From positions 310,001-374,000 of the forward strand of contig NW_017264201.1 in assembly GCF_001619985.1 (NCBI RefSeq): a DNA stretch of 64,000 nt. The letters run 5' to 3'. The notes under the pieces are model-generated. The model saw only the letters and a list, made by a program, of their open reading frames with translations, was not told where the DNA came from and did not search any database. A program made the position numbers and the translations under genes. Origin of the DNA: Xylona heveae TC161 (Eukaryota > Ascomycota > Xylonomycetes > Xylonales > Xylonaceae). Of this stretch, positions 33,768 to 45,037 are shown in pieces (the stretch's first letter is position 1; the number at the start of each line of letters is the position of its first letter).

Positions 33768-35367
33768 GAGACACGTCCGGGGGACGAGCGCGATATTGGA
33801 ACATATATAGACATGTCACTGCGCTCTAAAAGTATTTAGAATGTAAATAGATGTATACTACATAAAGCCTCTGTGTATTGGAAGTTTTCCGTCCAAGACC
33901 ATTTGCTTTTCGATGGTTTTGGGTTCTGCAGCAACTATTCCAGTGAGATGTGAAGCAGGCGGGCTATCTGGATTGGTCAAAAGGAAAAGAGATTTTGGTT
34001 ATCATCTTGTTTCCTTATTGCCAGTATCTATGGGCATGTGAAGCAGCAACGGACGGTTCGACCATAGCATGGGAATGCCTCGGCTGATGAATCCAAAGAG
34101 GCAGAGACACTCACACATGGACAAGTTCCGCTGGCCCGTCCTTTGCTTAGGTAGCATATAACAACAAGTACGCAAGAAAGAGAGAGAGATCAACGCGGGT
34201 AATTCAAAGTTTGACGGGAAATTGATCCCGCGGCACATGGAGGGATAGGGGTGGATGGCAGCAAGTGCCGCTAGATTCCATGTCCCTGGTGTGTGCCAAA
34301 ATGGTCCGGGCAAGACTTTTAGAGCCAAATTCTGGGAAGAAGAGATGATGTACAATGGAGAAAAAAGGTGCAGCATGATTCTAGTATCAACATTCAGAGG
34401 ATCTAATGAGATAAACCAATCAAATCACAATATTGGTATTACTGCACCCAAATGATTGAGTTGTAGCCATGCATTGAGGCCATCAAGGTCATGGTCTAAT
34501 CTTATCTTTAATAATGTTGTCGTCATTTGCCGTGTTAATCCTACGTTACTCGTAAGTGTGAAATGCTTAAACTTTGGTTCAGTTCGGCTATGGAAGGCGG
34601 GGAAAGAAGAGTCTGGGGAAAGAGTAGCAGCAGAAAAGAGAGAGAGAAAGGGAGGCGATTGAAGCTAAAAAAGAAAAGCTCCGCGTTTCCGATGGCAAAA
34701 GCTAGAAACGGCTTCTTGTTCGTTTTGCAATCCAATTCCGCCTTTACCCCTCCTGTTCCTCTCTACCCAATTTCTTACTCTTGATCCTTCCTTCTGATCA
34801 AAAATGAGAACCCTGTCCAGCTGATCTTCCCTCATTTCTTTCAATCGGTCCCGTGCTGGCTGCCTGCAACTCTTACCCGACTTTCCTTGGTCCACGTAGA
34901 GTAATCATTTCTCCCAACTTTCTCATATACAAGGTATTTATATCACACATTCATCTACCCGTGCTCTCCACCATATAAACCACCACGGGTACGCCACCCT
35001 TTATTTCCCTTGAAGCTTCTATCCCACGTTACGCTTGACATGCGATCATAATCGTGGTTCCTTTACCTCGAAATCCCCTGTACTCGCCGCTGATAAGGCC
35101 ATCGCTCCCCGACATATTCGCACATTCCCAGAGCTTTCTTGCGGGGATCCGTTCAATGCCGGCCTACTGCTTACAAGACTGCCATTACTTTTACCGCAGT
35201 GCGCTGCGTCTGCTTTCTATCGCCACCTTTATCTCCCCTCTGTACGCGTGAATCAGAAACACCTCGAGACAAGCGTGTGACGCATCTATAACGTATTGTA
35301 TATAATATTCGCGAAACTCTACACTTTTATATAATCGCTTGCACGTGGATCTTCGCCGAGAACCATC
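33768..35367. other. Intergenic: MFS 3' end and carnitine acetyltransferase promoter
   Basis: 1.6 kb with no supported gene. The region 34600-34670 is purine-rich, and 34900-35360 is CT-rich leader-like DNA before the next start. Small open frames here lack recognisable domains. Confidence 0.5.
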
Positions 35368-38274
35368 ATGGAGAAACTCGAGGAATTCGCCACGGCCAAG
35401 CTCAACGGCCTCGACACGCATCCGCCAAGATCGCCGTCCAACGAACATAAATATTCCCACCTTTCGCATCACACCGTTGAACCAGCTTCAACTCCGACCC
35501 ACCAAGGCGGCGTCACTTTTTCCTCGCAGCACAAGCTTCCCAAGCTTCCCATTCCCGAGCTAGAAAGTACCTGTCGAAAATATATAGCAGCCTTGAGACC
35601 ACTGCAGTCTGCTCGCGAACATCACGAGACGAAAGCAGCGGTACACGAGTTTCTCAAGTCCGGTGGGCCCGAGCTGCAGGAACGCTTGAAGAAGTATGCG
35701 ACAGGTCGATCCAGCTACATTGAGCAGTTTTGTACGCCACATCCATTTCATTTATGATGTTGCAGAGAAGAGCTTCTAACAGGGTCATACAGGGTACGAT
35801 TCATACCTAAACTTTGACAATCGTGAGTTGATCGATTTCCCAGTCGAGTGTACCGTCATGTACCGCAAAAGCTAACTAAGTATTGCAGCTGTGGTTCTGA
35901 ACCTCAATCCTTTGTAAGCGCATGCTCGAGACACCCGTTAAATGATACCACATCACTAACAATGCTGAAGCTTCCTTCTCGAAGATGACCCGACGCCGGC
36001 GCGCAACGACCAGGTCACTCGTGCATCTTCCTTGGTGATCTCTGCTCTCAATTTTGTACGAGCGGTGCGCAAGGAAGAGCTCGCACCAGATACACTCAAA
36101 AGCACGCCGCTATGTATGCACCAGTATTCACGACTCTTTGGCACCGCACGTATTCCGACAGAGAATGGCTGCGTCATTGGACTCGATACCACGGCAAAAC
36201 ATATTGTGGTCATTTGTCGAGGCCAATTCTACTGGTTTGACGTGCTCGACGACAACTCGGACATTATCATGACGGAAAAGGACTTGGTCCTGAACCTTCA
36301 AGTCATAGTCGACGATGCCCAGATGACGCCTATCGAAGAGGCCGCCAAGGGCGCCTTGGGCGTCCTCAGTACCGAAAATCGAAAAGTCTGGGCGCGCCTC
36401 CGAGACATTCTCACGCGCGAAGAAGGCTCGAACAATGCCGACTGTCTGGGCATCGTCGACTCGGCCCTTTTTATCGTCTGCCTCGACTACTCGGAACCCC
36501 AGAGCACGGCAGACCTCTGCATGAACATGCTCTGTGGCACCAGCAAAGTCGAAAAAGGCGTCCAGATTGGTACCTGCACCAACCGGTGGTACGACAAGCT
36601 CCAGATTATTGTCTGCAAGAATGGAAGCGCCGGTATCAACTTTGAACACACGGGCGTCGACGGCCACACCGTGCTTCGATTCGCCAGCGATGTTTATACC
36701 GACACCATCCTCCGCTTTGCGCATTCCATCAATGGCAAATCTCCCCGTCTTTGGGCCTCCACCAGCCCGGACCCGTCAAAGCGCGACCCAGAGAGCTTTG
36801 GCGATGTCAGCACGACCCCACACAAGCTCGAATGGGACATGCATCCCGAGCTCGCATTTGCGTTGCGCTTTGCAGAAACCCGCCTCGCCGATCTGATTCA
36901 GCAGAACGAATTTGCCACGCTCGATTTCCAAGGCTATGGCAAAAACTTTATCACATCCATGGGCTTTTCGCCCGACGCCTTTGTCCAGATGGCCTTTCAG
37001 GCCGCCTACTACGGTCTCTACGGCCGGGTGGAGTGCACATATGAACCCGCCATGACCAAGGTGTACTTTCACGGACGCACCGAAGCCATTCGGTCGGTGA
37101 CGGACGAAGCCGCCGATTTTGTGCGCATCTTTTGGGGTGAAAACCCAGCAAGCCAAAAGGTCGACAGTCTGCGCAAAGCATGCCAAAAGCACGTGGCCAT
37201 TACCAAGGAGAGTGCCAAAGCACAAGGCATGGACCGCCACTTGTATGCGCTCTTTTGCATCTGGTCGCGAGCCTTGGACGCCGCCGCGAGCGAAGACTTC
37301 AATTTGGGTGACAACAATTCCTCCAATGACGCCGCCAGCTCCAATGGACGATCGACGCCAATGGATGACGCCGCGTCCAATGCGTCTTCTGAACGACACC
37401 GCGACGCCAGTTCCCCTCCTCCAGGCCGCTCATCATTTGGTAGCAGCAGCTCATCCGGCCGACGCCGCCCTCACCGCGAATCCATTGCCAGCAGCTCCTC
37501 GCCTTCGCGTGGCCAACATAGCCGCCAGGGCTCCACAGCAGGAGGCTCGCCCACCGCTCATCAAATGCCCGCCATCTTCTCCGACGGCGGATGGGACAAG
37601 CTTAACATGACAATCTTGTCGACATCGAATTGCGGTAATCCGTCGCTCCGCCAATTTGGATTCGGCCCCACTTCTGGCGAGGGTTTCGGCATTGGATACA
37701 TTATCAAGGATGACAGCATCTCCATTTGCGCGAGCTCCAAGCATCGCCAGACAAGCCGGTTTGTCGACGCGATTGAGTCATACTTGATTGAGATGCGCAA
37801 ACTGCTCCGCCAAACCGCTCCCCAAAAGGTCTCTACCCGGGCCAGCCGGGTCAGGGAGGTCGAGGAGCGGCCGAAACTGGCCAAGCACAAGAGTCGAGGC
37901 CGCCTCATTGGCGGACAGAGCATTCCGCCATCCGACACGGAGAGTAGAGTGGACAGTGATGAAGAGGGACTCGGTGGATGTAAGTTTTTCCCTCTGTCTA
38001 CTTTTATTATTCATTTCATCTTAAATCTCGCATTATCTCCCTGTTACCTCTTTCCTTGGTGTGCCTACCGTTACTCCACCTCCCATGTTCTCTGTTGCAG
38101 TACAATGCGTGAGTATAAATACAATACTAATTTTTAATCCCCACAGACGGCTTCTTCGACGCAGGCATGCTCCTACAAGCCCTCAAGTCCAAACAAGACG
38201 AACGACCGAGCGCAAAGGCCGTTGGCCATGCGAGGCGTGCTATCGGGAAGAAACTTCATTTGAATGATATTTAG
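35368..38274 (+). CDS. Cytosolic carnitine O-acetyltransferase, Yat2/FacC type
   Basis: 851-residue carnitine acetyltransferase moving acetyl groups between CoA and carnitine, needed in fungi for growth on acetate and related carbon sources. Exons: 35368-35731, 35793-35822 (30 nt), 35889-35913 (25 nt), 35971-37979, 38147-38274. The two tiny exons give FWYDSYLNFDNPVVLNLNPFFLLEDDPTP, split here by introns but continuous in the family. The catalytic His is in NFEHTGVDGHTV near residue 364. Other signatures are RLFGTARIP, TNRWYDK and GYGKNFITSMGFSPDAFVQM. Residues about 588-669 are a Ser/Arg-rich, probably disordered insertion inside the second half of the catalytic fold. Lack of a peroxisomal tail or presequence supports cytosolic Yat-type rather than Cat2. 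The C-terminus GYGFFDAGMLLQALK requires the last intron. Confidence 0.9.
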
Positions 38275-38806
38275 CCTTTGTCACGCTGTCCTCTTCATTT
38301 CACATCTTGTCTATCTCTTCTTCATTTTGTGCCGTACTCTTTTCGAGTCTTTATTTCCTCTGTTTTAATTTTTTTTTATATAATTTGACTGTATTTACTT
38401 TCATTCTCGTCTTGGAGTCTAGTGATTTGAGCTTTTTTGTTATCAGACTGCTGACCGGACATGTCTCTGTTCTATTGGACTTGGAATATCTTTGTTTTAT
38501 TTTTTATTTTTTATTTTTTATTTTTTTTTATTTTTTCGCTGTATGTAATTTCCGCACATGTTTATTATTTGGGAACCGGATTTGTGGCGCATAGCTATAA
38601 TATCTGCTGCTTCAGTATGACTTTCTTTTCTGAATCAAGTTGTATATATCAATTCTATTTTTTTCATTGAAATTATTCAACTGACTATAGCTACTTCTAT
38701 CATTTCCATGTACTGCGTATGCCTCTGTATAGTTCACGTCATTTATAGACTTGTGACAGGTTTAACCTGGTCTTGTGATCTCTATATCGTCTATTGTAAT
38801 TCGGAT
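38275..38806. other. Convergent spacer between carnitine acetyltransferase and WD40 gene
   Basis: 532 AT-rich bases with a TTTTTTATT-type tract at 38500-38535. No gene seen. Confidence 0.6.
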
Positions 38807-40627
38807 CTACTCATCATCGTCGTCCATTAATTCAGCCAATTCCCGCTCTTCTTCTTCCGTCATTAAGGATGCTTTGGCATTATTCTTCTTCTCTTTGTTC
38901 GTTACCTTGTTGTCCTCATCACCCTGCTGCTCCGCCTCCTCATCCTGGCCAGAAGACGATGCTGCTGCCGCCGCCGCTGCCTGCATGTCCTTTGGGTCAA
39001 GATTCCATTTGCGCAACGTAGCGTCAATAGAGACGCTGATGAGAGTTTTAATAGGCTGCTGCTGCTGCTGTTGTTGTTGTTGCTGTTCTTGTTTGCCTGT
39101 GCCTGTGTCTGTGATTTTGCCTTGTCGGTCCCCTTGCAGGATCGCTAGGCCGGTGACTTCGTCAAAGTGGCCGGAGAAGGTGTGGATTAGGGAGCCGGTC
39201 TATATTGGAAACACGAGAGTGATGTTTGTTAGCTAAGTTCTGGCTCTCTTCTTGAAGACTTGTAAGGCAAGGGGGAAAAAAGAAAGAAAAAATAAAAGAT
39301 ATTATGAGATTGAATGGCGAAAAAGAAAATAAATAGAAACAGGATACAGGAGGGTAGAACAGGATAGGATAGGGTAGGATAAGATGAACATACACTTTTA
39401 TCCCAGACGCGAATTTCCTCATCCCGACACGCGGTTATTGCCCACCCGGCCTCGTCGTCAATCACCACGTCCCTGACAAAATCAGGATGCGCGAGCACCG
39501 TGTCGTCTTCCCAGGCGCGTTCGCGGGACAGACATTTGGCAGAGTTATCTGCTGAAGCGGTCCACAGGTCGTCGTCGGCGTCGAAGCGGAGTCTGTACAC
39601 GCTTGTTTCGTGGCGGATGAGCGGCGAGGTTTGTGTGATCTCGCTCGCCTCAACGATACCGTCGCTGCTGCCGGTAGTGCTACTACTACTGCTACTACTG
39701 CTATTGCCCTGTGCTTTCTGGCCCGAGACAGCGATTTGCCACTGTCGAATCTCGCGATCGCTGCCAGCGCTAAAGATTGTGATTTCGCTTTTCTGTGCGG
39801 TGCTGTCGTTGGCATTGTTGGCGTCGGGTATGATGATCGATGCCGGATCAAGAGCGAGATCCTGTATACCCCGCGTATGGCCCTTGAGTGTGTGAAGCTT
39901 TGCGCCGGAAGTCAGGTCCCAGATGATGATTGCCGCATCTGCGCCGCCTGAGACGAGCAAGTCCTTGCCGCCAAGCCGTACGCAAAGCAGAGCTTTGACG
40001 AAATCGCCATGCCCGACAAACCGTCGCTGTGGGGCGCGGCTCGAAATGTCCCAGCTCCAAATGGCCTTGTCCCAGCATCCTGCGTAGACGGTGGTTGATG
40101 TTATCGCGAGAGAGGTAAGTGGGGCGGTAGGGCCGCGGTATATAGTAGACTTGTCACCACTCTATTTAGAAGGAAAATGAAATGTTAGTTTTCGAGACAA
40201 AGACTAAGAAGAAAATTGAATATGGTTTTGGCAGAATGGGGAAACCAAGAAATGCACCACAACACGGGAAAATTTTGTAATCAACGCGCTCTTACAGACT
40301 TCAATTGCAATTCTCCTCACTACGCCCGCACTCTCAGCCACATAAGCTCTGCCCGCATCCGCAGGGTCCGGGACAACAGCGAGGACCTTGGAAGTAAGCT
40401 TTATTGGGTCGCCGTTTGTGTTGCTGGACTTGATGGTCTTCCGTTGGCTCTTTTCCAGAGCAGTTCTGCGGAATAGCGGGGTATGTCAGCTGCTGCGCGC
40501 ATGATCCGCCGGGGTCCCCTGCTAAAATAAAAAATAATGACAACATGGCGTTCTGCCGTGCTGCGCCGGGAAAGGTTGCCACTTACTCCGTCTGGAAGAA
40601 ATGCCCTGGGTCGGCAGACCGAGACAT
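38807..40627 (-). CDS. WD40-repeat protein with poly-Gln and acidic tail
   Basis: 455-residue WD40 protein not assigned to a named family. Exons: 40627-40587, 40465-40300, 40161-39394, 39199-38807. Blades include STIYRGPTAPLTSLAI, VYAGCWDKAIWSWDI, VGHGDFVKALLCV, LVSGGADAAIIIWDL, LKGHTRGIQDLALD, AITACRDEEIRVWDK and LIHTFSGHFDEVTGLAI. Between two blades sits a Ser-run (about 240-250) and near residues 361-372 a poly-Gln run. The C-terminus has a poly-Ala stretch and an acidic end (LAELMDDDDE). The donor of intron 2 is the weak GTCTGT; a better-looking GTAAGA four bases on would break the frame. The N-terminal SRSADPGHFFQTE and the PDPADAGRAYVAESAGVVRRI blade look family-specific. Confidence 0.83.
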
Positions 40628-41823
40628 GGTGGGTATAATGCAGAACTGGCTCGAGGAAAAAAAAAACAAGATAAGAAACGGAAATGAGGACAGAACACAG
40701 GGCTGTGTTCCTCGGGCTCGACCAGTCAATGATATGCTAAATACTTTTTAAAAAAGAGCCAACCGCGCTTAGAGCCTTGTGTCAAGCCAAAGAGGTCCCA
40801 ACGCGGTCAGGTTGCGCGGTTCTGCTGCTGTCATGGAGCTTTTCGTTTGTGCCGGCGCCAGCGGTTAATTAGCTTGGGGCGGAATTGCGGGGCGGCATCG
40901 GAAGTAATCCCGCCCCGCCAGCCGCGTGGATAGGGGTCCGTAGATAACCAAAGCCCCTCGCCACTGACCGCCTCTGAGGTTATATACCCAGATGTATCGC
41001 CAACTCGGTTCCTAAGATTTATTATCGTTTGGTGAATCATTAAGCTTTTTTTATGAGCATTTTCTTTCAATACTTATTGCATCAAACAAAAAAAAGCACT
41101 ACAATTACTACTGGTACTGTACAGCACACGTCATGTCGCTGATCTACGGGGGAGCAAGGTCAGAGGGACGCCTCGGGGGCTGTGCAAATGCGACCAGAAG
41201 GCACGGCAGCCTATAACTTACCAACAGACAGCAACAATCACACCAACATCCCGTAAAATGACCCGCCCCGCATCGAAATTGCCTGCTTCTTTTTATCCAA
41301 GGCAAGACGGCCCCAAAGTCTGGCATGACATGCTAAGCATTATGCTAGTACAAATAAGGGCCCGACTAGAATGATTCGTCCGCCCTTCTAAATCATGGCG
41401 CCCCATTATTTCCCAAGGCCATCCCGTCCCCCTGTTTTCAGTTAGAGCAGCTCACAATTTTTTGGCCCCTTTGTGCCAGTTTGCTTTGTATCCACGTTTC
41501 CTCATATGAAAAGCTTGAACCCCTCTTTCCGTCTTCTAAGCCCCTGTGGAACAGCCCGTCAAAAAGAAAGATGGTCTGTGCCGCAGGGTGTGATGAACAG
41601 TTGAGGTAGGCTGTGAAAGTGAAGCTTTTGAGTGGATTTTAAGAAGATAGACAAGAAAAGCGCATCTCGCAGACCCTGTATTGAAAAGAAAAGAGGCCTT
41701 TGAAAAATTGGTTTATACTGAATATCTTCGCTCCTTTTCCTTGTCATTCTGCTCGTCATCATCTTTACGGAATTATTCTTTTCGTATGAAAACGCATCGG
41801 ACTTGCAAGCTCAAACCAGCGCA
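40628..41823. promoter_or_regulatory. Bidirectional upstream region of WD40 gene and small membrane protein
   Basis: 1.2 kb between divergent starts. No recognised gene or specific motif. Several short frames exist but have no recognisable composition. Confidence 0.5.
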
Positions 41824-42402
41824 ATGCGTCTTTCTCAAAAGGTCCTCACTCTAACTGCAGTGATGTTGGCCCTGATCGTCTCGGTTCTTGGCCAGCAAAA
41901 ACAAACAACGGCCTTGGTATCGACGTCAATACCAACAGCCACTTCCACTGCTATGCATCAAGCGTTTCAAAACTCAAAGGCGCTAGAAAGCGCACAATCA
42001 CAAGCAACTTCTACCTCCTCGTATCCTTCCATGGCGTCTGCTGTACCATCATCGTCAAACTCATCGGCACCATCCTCTTCATCACCAGCCGCAGGGAGCG
42101 CCACAGCAACTTCGTCATCAGACTGTCACTCTCCTGTTAGCTGCGATCCTCACACAAGACTGGCGGTCATTGTGGGAGCGACTGTCGGAGGAAGTGTAGT
42201 TCTTGGTTTTGTTATTGCGGCCATCATCATTTTTATTCGAGCCAAAAGGGCCGCTAAGTACGGGGGTGATGCCAGCAAGGACGCTGCCGACGGCTGTCAA
42301 CCGTGTTGCGGAGCGATACCGTGCGGTTTATCTGACTGCATGTTCATTGACTGCGTCTCACTGGATTGTAGCGGCTGTCTAGACTGCAGTGGTTGCTGTT
42401 GA
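41824..42402 (+). CDS. Small single-pass membrane protein with Ser/Thr-rich ectodomain and Cys-rich tail
   Basis: 192-residue intronless protein, no named family. A signal peptide (LTLTAVMLALIVSVLG) is followed by about 90 residues rich in Ser, Thr, Ala and Pro, likely heavily O-glycosylated. A two-cysteine segment (CHSPVSCDPHTR) leads into one transmembrane helix at about 121-146 (AVIVGATVGGSVVLGFVIAA). The cytoplasmic tail has a basic stop-transfer RAKRAAK and then 11 cysteines in its last 36 residues, with GC, DC and CC spacing (CLDCSGCC at the end). The architecture is like fungal Mid2/Wsc-type wall sensors but without a WSC domain, and the tail resembles fungal Cys-rich tail-anchored modules likely to be palmitoylated. 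The start is the ATG right before the hydrophobic stretch. Confidence 0.72.
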   Translation: MRLSQKVLTLTAVMLALIVSVLGQQKQTTALVSTSIPTATSTAMHQAFQNSKALESAQSQATSTSSYPSMASAVPSSSNSSAPSSSSPAAGSATATSSSDCHSPVSCDPHTRLAVIVGATVGGSVVLGFVIAAIIIFIRAKRAAKYGGDASKDAADGCQPCCGAIPCGLSDCMFIDCVSLDCSGCLDCSGCC

Positions 42403-43186
42403 AGATTCTGACATTCCTCATGAATCGCAACCCTCTCAGACTAGTAATGACACGTTGATCACCTCCCAACGTGTAACTTGCCTTATGCTTCTGGCCCCGC
42501 GTCTTTTTTTTTTTTTTTTTTTTTTTTTTTTCATTTGCCTAGAACCTTTGGTTCCAAGGCCGCTTTGACGCAGACTAATCGATTGTACCAAACTTTTCTT
42601 TTTCTTTTATTACATTCCACCACTAGGAACCTAGCGTTAGCGGTACCTCCGTGCGCCATAGCAATGATACCCAGTTGAGATTTTAGCAATGCACAAGCAA
42701 TGGAATAATCACATGGTATATGGGCCAGCTGAGATCTTGATCTCTGGATAACAAAGTGATGATACTAGATAATGAAGTCTTGAAAAGTAGTAGTAAAGGA
42801 ACCATTTAGGCATAAAAAGATACACACAATTAGCCCTGCAAAGAACAACGACAACAATAAAGAAAAATCAAGGATGGACGTGCTGCATTCACATTTCATT
42901 ATCGCCAGATGTGTAAAACCCAACCCATCTTGACTGTTACACTTGTGTTTGAGTTCCTTCTTGACCGGCGCAGAGCACGACGTGTGGCCCAAACAAAACA
43001 AATCGATCCCCATTAAGTCTGTCGAAATGGTGTGCAACGGATCCAAACGACGAAAAATCGTTCGTCTAATGCGCAGAAAAAACCCCCTTTCCATGAATAA
43101 AGATGTCACACCATAATTGTTCGGAGGTCGACTCCCCGAAGCACAATTACCCCATCGCACGAGGCCCACACCTTCATACTATTCAT
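42403..43186. other. Convergent spacer between membrane protein and Ypt1, with poly-T tract
   Basis: 784 bases between two gene ends. A run of 28 thymines lies at 42504-42531. No gene supported. Confidence 0.6.
42504..42531. repeat. Poly-T tract (28)
   Basis: Uninterrupted thymine run about 100 bases after the stop codon of the plus-strand gene. Confidence 0.9.
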
Positions 43187-44227
43187 TTAGCAGCATCCAC
43201 CAGCTGAACCTGACTGCACACCCTGGCCTTGTCCGACCTGGACGGTAGGCTTGTTGTTGACGGTCGTGGTACCCATCCGCTCCTTGATCTGCCTGGCCAT
43301 AGTCAAGAAGGCTTGCTCGACATTCGTTGCGTTCTTTGCTGATGTCTCGAGGAAGGGAATTCCGAGGCTATCGGCAAATTCCTGTTTGGTAATAAGTATT
43401 GTGACAACCGAAATCTGGGCAGAAGGGTTCAAAGATGCCCCAGAAATACGAACCTTGGCAGCAGTATACTCAACAACTTTCTTGTCCGTCATATCGCTCT
43501 TGTTGCCCACCAGTAGCTTGTTAACACCTTCCGTAGCGTAGCGGTCAATCTCCTGCAGCCACTGCTTGACATTGTTGAAAGAATCCATATCCGTTACATC
43601 ATAAACGACGCAGATACCATGAGCGCCACGGTAGTAGGACGAGGTGATGGTTCGGAATCGCTCTTGACCAGCGGTGTCCCACTAGATTCGAATGGTCAGT
43701 ACATACTGCTCGCCATCGATTCGATAAAGGAAAATTAGGGTCCAGTAATTTTTTGATCCCATTACGTACAATCTGAAGCTTAACCGTCTTTCCGTCCAGC
43801 TCGATGGTTCGGATTTTCTTGGAGCCTTTTGTCAGCGGGTTTGAACAGTGGCTGAAGTTCAAGGGGATGGACGGACAAAGTCAACGCCGATAGTGGAAAT
43901 GTAGCTCTCAGTATATGTGTCATCGGCAAATCGCAGAAGCAAGCAGGACTTTCCAACACCGGAGTCTCCGATGAGGAGGAGCTTGAAAAGGTAATCGTAT
44001 CTATAAATGGGTCTCTATTAGTTTCCCAAGTCAAGCATAGCAGCAAAATAAGCATCCATATCAAAGACGATCGCAGCTAGAATGCTCCGTGGCGCCTCCA
44101 ACATCGATTTGAGACTCTATATACACAGATGATACGTCAGTATACTCAGTAAGTTGCAATCTACGCTTGCCACACCATATCGATGCTAATTCGGGGGTTG
44201 GACCGTTACGTACTACTCTGGGTTCAT
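43187..44227 (-). CDS. YPT1: Rab1-type small GTPase Ypt1
   Basis: 201-residue Rab GTPase for ER-to-Golgi transport and autophagy. Exons: 44227-44217 (11 nt), 44000-43877, 43817-43770, 43681-43454, 43381-43187. Spliced protein starts [20 protein letters not shown], with P-loop GDSGVGKS, effector loop [38 protein letters not shown] and [14 protein letters not shown]; it ends GGCC for double geranylgeranylation. The first exon holds only three codons and part of the fourth. Two donors overlap there: GTAGTA gives the correct GA|A Glu codon, while GTACGT three bases on would give a stop at once. Intron 1 is 216 nt, unlike the others of 59-87 nt. Identity is certain; the first junction is inferred from the protein. 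Confidence 0.95.
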
Positions 44228-45037
44228 CTTGATGGTCTGCTATGTTTGAAACTCAAAGCGATATAAGACGGGCGTTCTCCAGGTAGAAAAATGCCGTTTT
44301 ATGAGACGACAGTAGTCAAGAATGAAAGACGAAGATGACGATAAGAGTGTAGGGATGTTGGAAGCTGGGCGGTGACTTGTGATGGACGGCCTTGGGGTCG
44401 CTGGGAACTTTGGGTTGTCGTCGCTTCGCCCTCCATTGTATCGGCCGCGAGCCACGCTAACTGTTTTAGGTGAGGATTCTGTCACTCCGTCACCCTCAGC
44501 TGGACACCGACACTACTCGTACTTGTCGAAGATACCGAACCAGGTCACGAAACGTCGCCCCTGAGACTTGCCTTGCACTTGGATCAAACGTCAGACTCGC
44601 GGCAGCTCAGACCTTGCTACTCGAAATATATTATGGCTTCATCTCCCCAGTACGATTAGAATATTTGGGGCAATAACAATGTCTCTATTTTCATCCTATC
44701 TTAGTATTGACTGCGCACATCTGTTCATGGTCAGGAGGTTGGCACGAGGTCTCGCCTTTCACGCAGCTGGCATCGCTATATATAAAGCATAATTTCTTAT
44801 ACGAAGAGACTCGTCTTCCACAATATCATCCTCAGTCACATGCATTTCAATCACTACAGGCAACAGTTAAATGCAATCTCATGCTCTTCAATATTTCTCA
44901 TTCTAATGACGTCTACCTGATATATACTCTGGTCACATGATGGCTCTGCTAAGGTGCTGGAGGCATCCGCGGCATCGCACAATGGACATGTATATCGGCT
45001 TCATTCTGGTAAAGGTGAAACAGCAGATTGCTTACGA
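44228..45037. promoter_or_regulatory. Ypt1 promoter and 3' side of the aminopeptidase
   Basis: 810 bases between the Ypt1 start and the stop of the M1 aminopeptidase, both on the minus strand. No recognised element. The first 250 bases upstream of Ypt1 have several short GA- and CT-rich patches. Confidence 0.5.

Noticed and set aside
36128-37399. Antisense frames of about 200 codons within the carnitine acetyltransferase gene
   Set aside because: They mirror the conserved sense coding sequence and have no recognisable domains.
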